64,000 nt of DNA from GCA-2686265 sp036010965 (lineage in GTDB: Bacteria; Planctomycetota; UBA1135; GCA-002686595): contig DASCMO010000103.1 of NCBI GenBank assembly GCA_036010965.1, positions 35,853 through 99,852 on the forward strand, read 5' to 3'. Below are positions 63,134-64,000 of the stretch, in pieces; the first letter of the stretch is position 1; the number at the start of each line of letters is the position of its first letter. Made by a program: the position numbers and the translations under genes. The notes below the pieces were generated by a model. The model had not been told where the DNA came from and did no database searches. It saw only the letters and a list, made by a program, of their open reading frames with translations.

Positions 63134-63985
63134 ATGCCCGCCACGGCACGCTCGCCTTTGCGCACGATGTTGAACCTCTCGCTGCTCTTCGCCGGCCTCT
63201 ACGGCGCCGTCTGCCTGTTCGCCTTTCTGGGTCAGCGGAGGATGGTCTACTTCCCCGGCGGGCCGCCCCAGGGCGACCCCGCCGACGCGGGCCTGGCCTT
63301 CGAGGAGCAGTTCATCGAGACCACCGACGGGGTGCGCCTCCACGGCTGGTGGATCCCCGCCCAACCGATGATCGGCGCCCTGATCCTCAGCCACGGCAAC
63401 GGCGGGAACATTGCGGGACGCCTGCACATCGCCCGCGCCCTGCACGAGATGGGCCTGGGCGTGTTCCTGTTTGACTACCGCGGCTACGGGTCGAGCGAGG
63501 GGACACCCGACGAGGAGGGCACCTACCTCGACGCCGAGGCCGTCTGGGAACGGGTGACCGGCCCCCTGGGGATCGCGCCCGAGCGGGTCCTCCTGCAGGG
63601 CGAGTCCCTTGGCGGCGCGGTCGCAGTCGAACTCGCACGCCGACGCCGGGCGGCGGGCCTGATCCTCGAGTGCTCTTTCACCTCTCTGCCCGAGATCGGC
63701 GCGACGGCCTACCCCTGGCTCCCGGTGCGCGCCCTCTCGCGCATCCGCTACGAGTCGATAGACAAGATCGGCGCCCTCGACCTGCCGATCCTGATCCTCC
63801 ACAGCCCCCAAGACGAGATCGTGCCCTTCGCCCACGCCGAACGGATGCTCGCGGCCGCCGGCGCAGAGGCGCAACTCCATCCCACCAGCGGTGGACACAA
63901 CGATGGCGGCTTCACGCGCCGCGCAGAAGATCTGGAAGCGGTTCAGGCCTTCTGCCGCGCTTGCCTGGGGAGCGCAGAGCGGTGA
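63134..63985 (+). CDS. Membrane-anchored alpha/beta hydrolase
   Basis: 283 residues from the ATG at 63134, preceded by CCAGG. One N-terminal helix (MLNLSLLFAGLYGAVCLFAF) anchors it. The catalytic set is S158 in GESLGG, D227 in HSPQDEIVPF and H255 in SGGHND, with the oxyanion strand ILSHGNGGN, a layout close to the BEM46/ABHD13 type. The substrate is unknown (esterase or thioesterase likely). It is divergent from the response-regulator gene with a 235-base gap in which I see no other gene. Confidence 0.92.
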   Translation: MPATARSPLRTMLNLSLLFAGLYGAVCLFAFLGQRRMVYFPGGPPQGDPADAGLAFEEQFIETTDGVRLHGWWIPAQPMIGALILSHGNGGNIAGRLHIARALHEMGLGVFLFDYRGYGSSEGTPDEEGTYLDAEAVWERVTGPLGIAPERVLLQGESLGGAVAVELARRRRAAGLILECSFTSLPEIGATAYPWLPVRALSRIRYESIDKIGALDLPILILHSPQDEIVPFAHAERMLAAAGAEAQLHPTSGGHNDGGFTRRAEDLEAVQAFCRACLGSAER

Positions 63986-64000
63986 GCGCGGCCGGAGAGC

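Noticed and set aside
1..64000. CRISPR array, prophage, transposase or biosynthetic megacluster
   Set aside because: No regularly spaced repeats, integrase/transposase motifs or PKS/NRPS domains were found on either strand.

Overview
The window is high-G+C DNA (roughly two thirds G+C) with tightly packed genes, many 4-base overlaps and frequent GTG/TTG starts. The gene content points to a planctomycete. It has two PSD1-type proteins or relatives (cytochrome c / DUF1549 / DUF1553 and DUF1080 / LamG / cytochrome c), two DUF1501 proteins, a DUF1800 protein, two alkaline-phosphatase-superfamily 'sulfatases', a Tat-exported Gfo/Idh oxidoreductase, squalene-cyclase-like secreted proteins, and five secreted proteins that end in the same Cys-rich module. 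I infer a marine, polysaccharide-degrading lineage, possibly near the Saltatorellus/Rohdeia group. That placement is inference from gene content only. No rRNA, tRNA, CRISPR array or insertion sequence was recognised.

Layout. 1-7759 (minus): histidine degradation genes hutH and hutU, then a sulfatase coupled to hutU and a secreted cyclase-fold protein that runs off the left edge. 7800-9600: an SDR oxidoreductase flanked by two diverged copies of an intergenic repeat, then a DUF423 membrane protein. 9600-18000: secreted proteins of unknown role (carboxypeptidase-regulatory-like, FG-GAP/VCBS, an alpha-barrel lipoprotein candidate, a discoidin protein) and a divergent isocitrate/isopropylmalate-dehydrogenase-like enzyme. 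18200-19280: two tandem small membrane proteins and a lower-G+C gap. 19281-23564: a coupled MacA/MacB-type export operon with an adaptor, an ATPase and two permeases. 23594-32916: a flippase, an outer-membrane barrel lipoprotein, a fatty-acid desaturase with a long coiled-coil tail, a GT4 glycosyltransferase, two BamE-like lipoproteins, an RffA-type aminotransferase, a LamG-like secreted protein and a phytanoyl-CoA dioxygenase homologue.

33116-43354 is a divergent block centred on a 75-base shared promoter gap. One side is a 1285-residue DUF1080/LamG/cytochrome c/propeller protein. The other is a PSD1 cytochrome protein coupled to a DUF1501 protein, followed by a Gfo/Idh oxidoreductase. Such sets are usually linked to polysaccharide or sugar catabolism in planctomycetes. 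43464-48477 has a lower-G+C DUF6288-like protein, an alpha/beta-hydrolase remnant, a cyanophycinase-like peptidase and a sulfatase-like lipoprotein without the formylglycine cysteine. 48553-52179 holds three tandem secreted proteins with the shared C-terminal module, and a perfect 52-bp palindrome between two of them.

52373-63985 has a sugar-related cluster: a GHL10-like glycosidase coupled to a sodium/solute symporter, divergent NagB, and two coupled GT4 glycosyltransferases. After it come a LuxR-type regulator, an FHA protein, and a DUF1800/DUF1501 pair, then an alpha/beta hydrolase at the right edge. The observations most worth following are the repeated C-terminal module, which looks like a sorting or surface-attachment domain, and the 52-bp palindrome in the same cluster.
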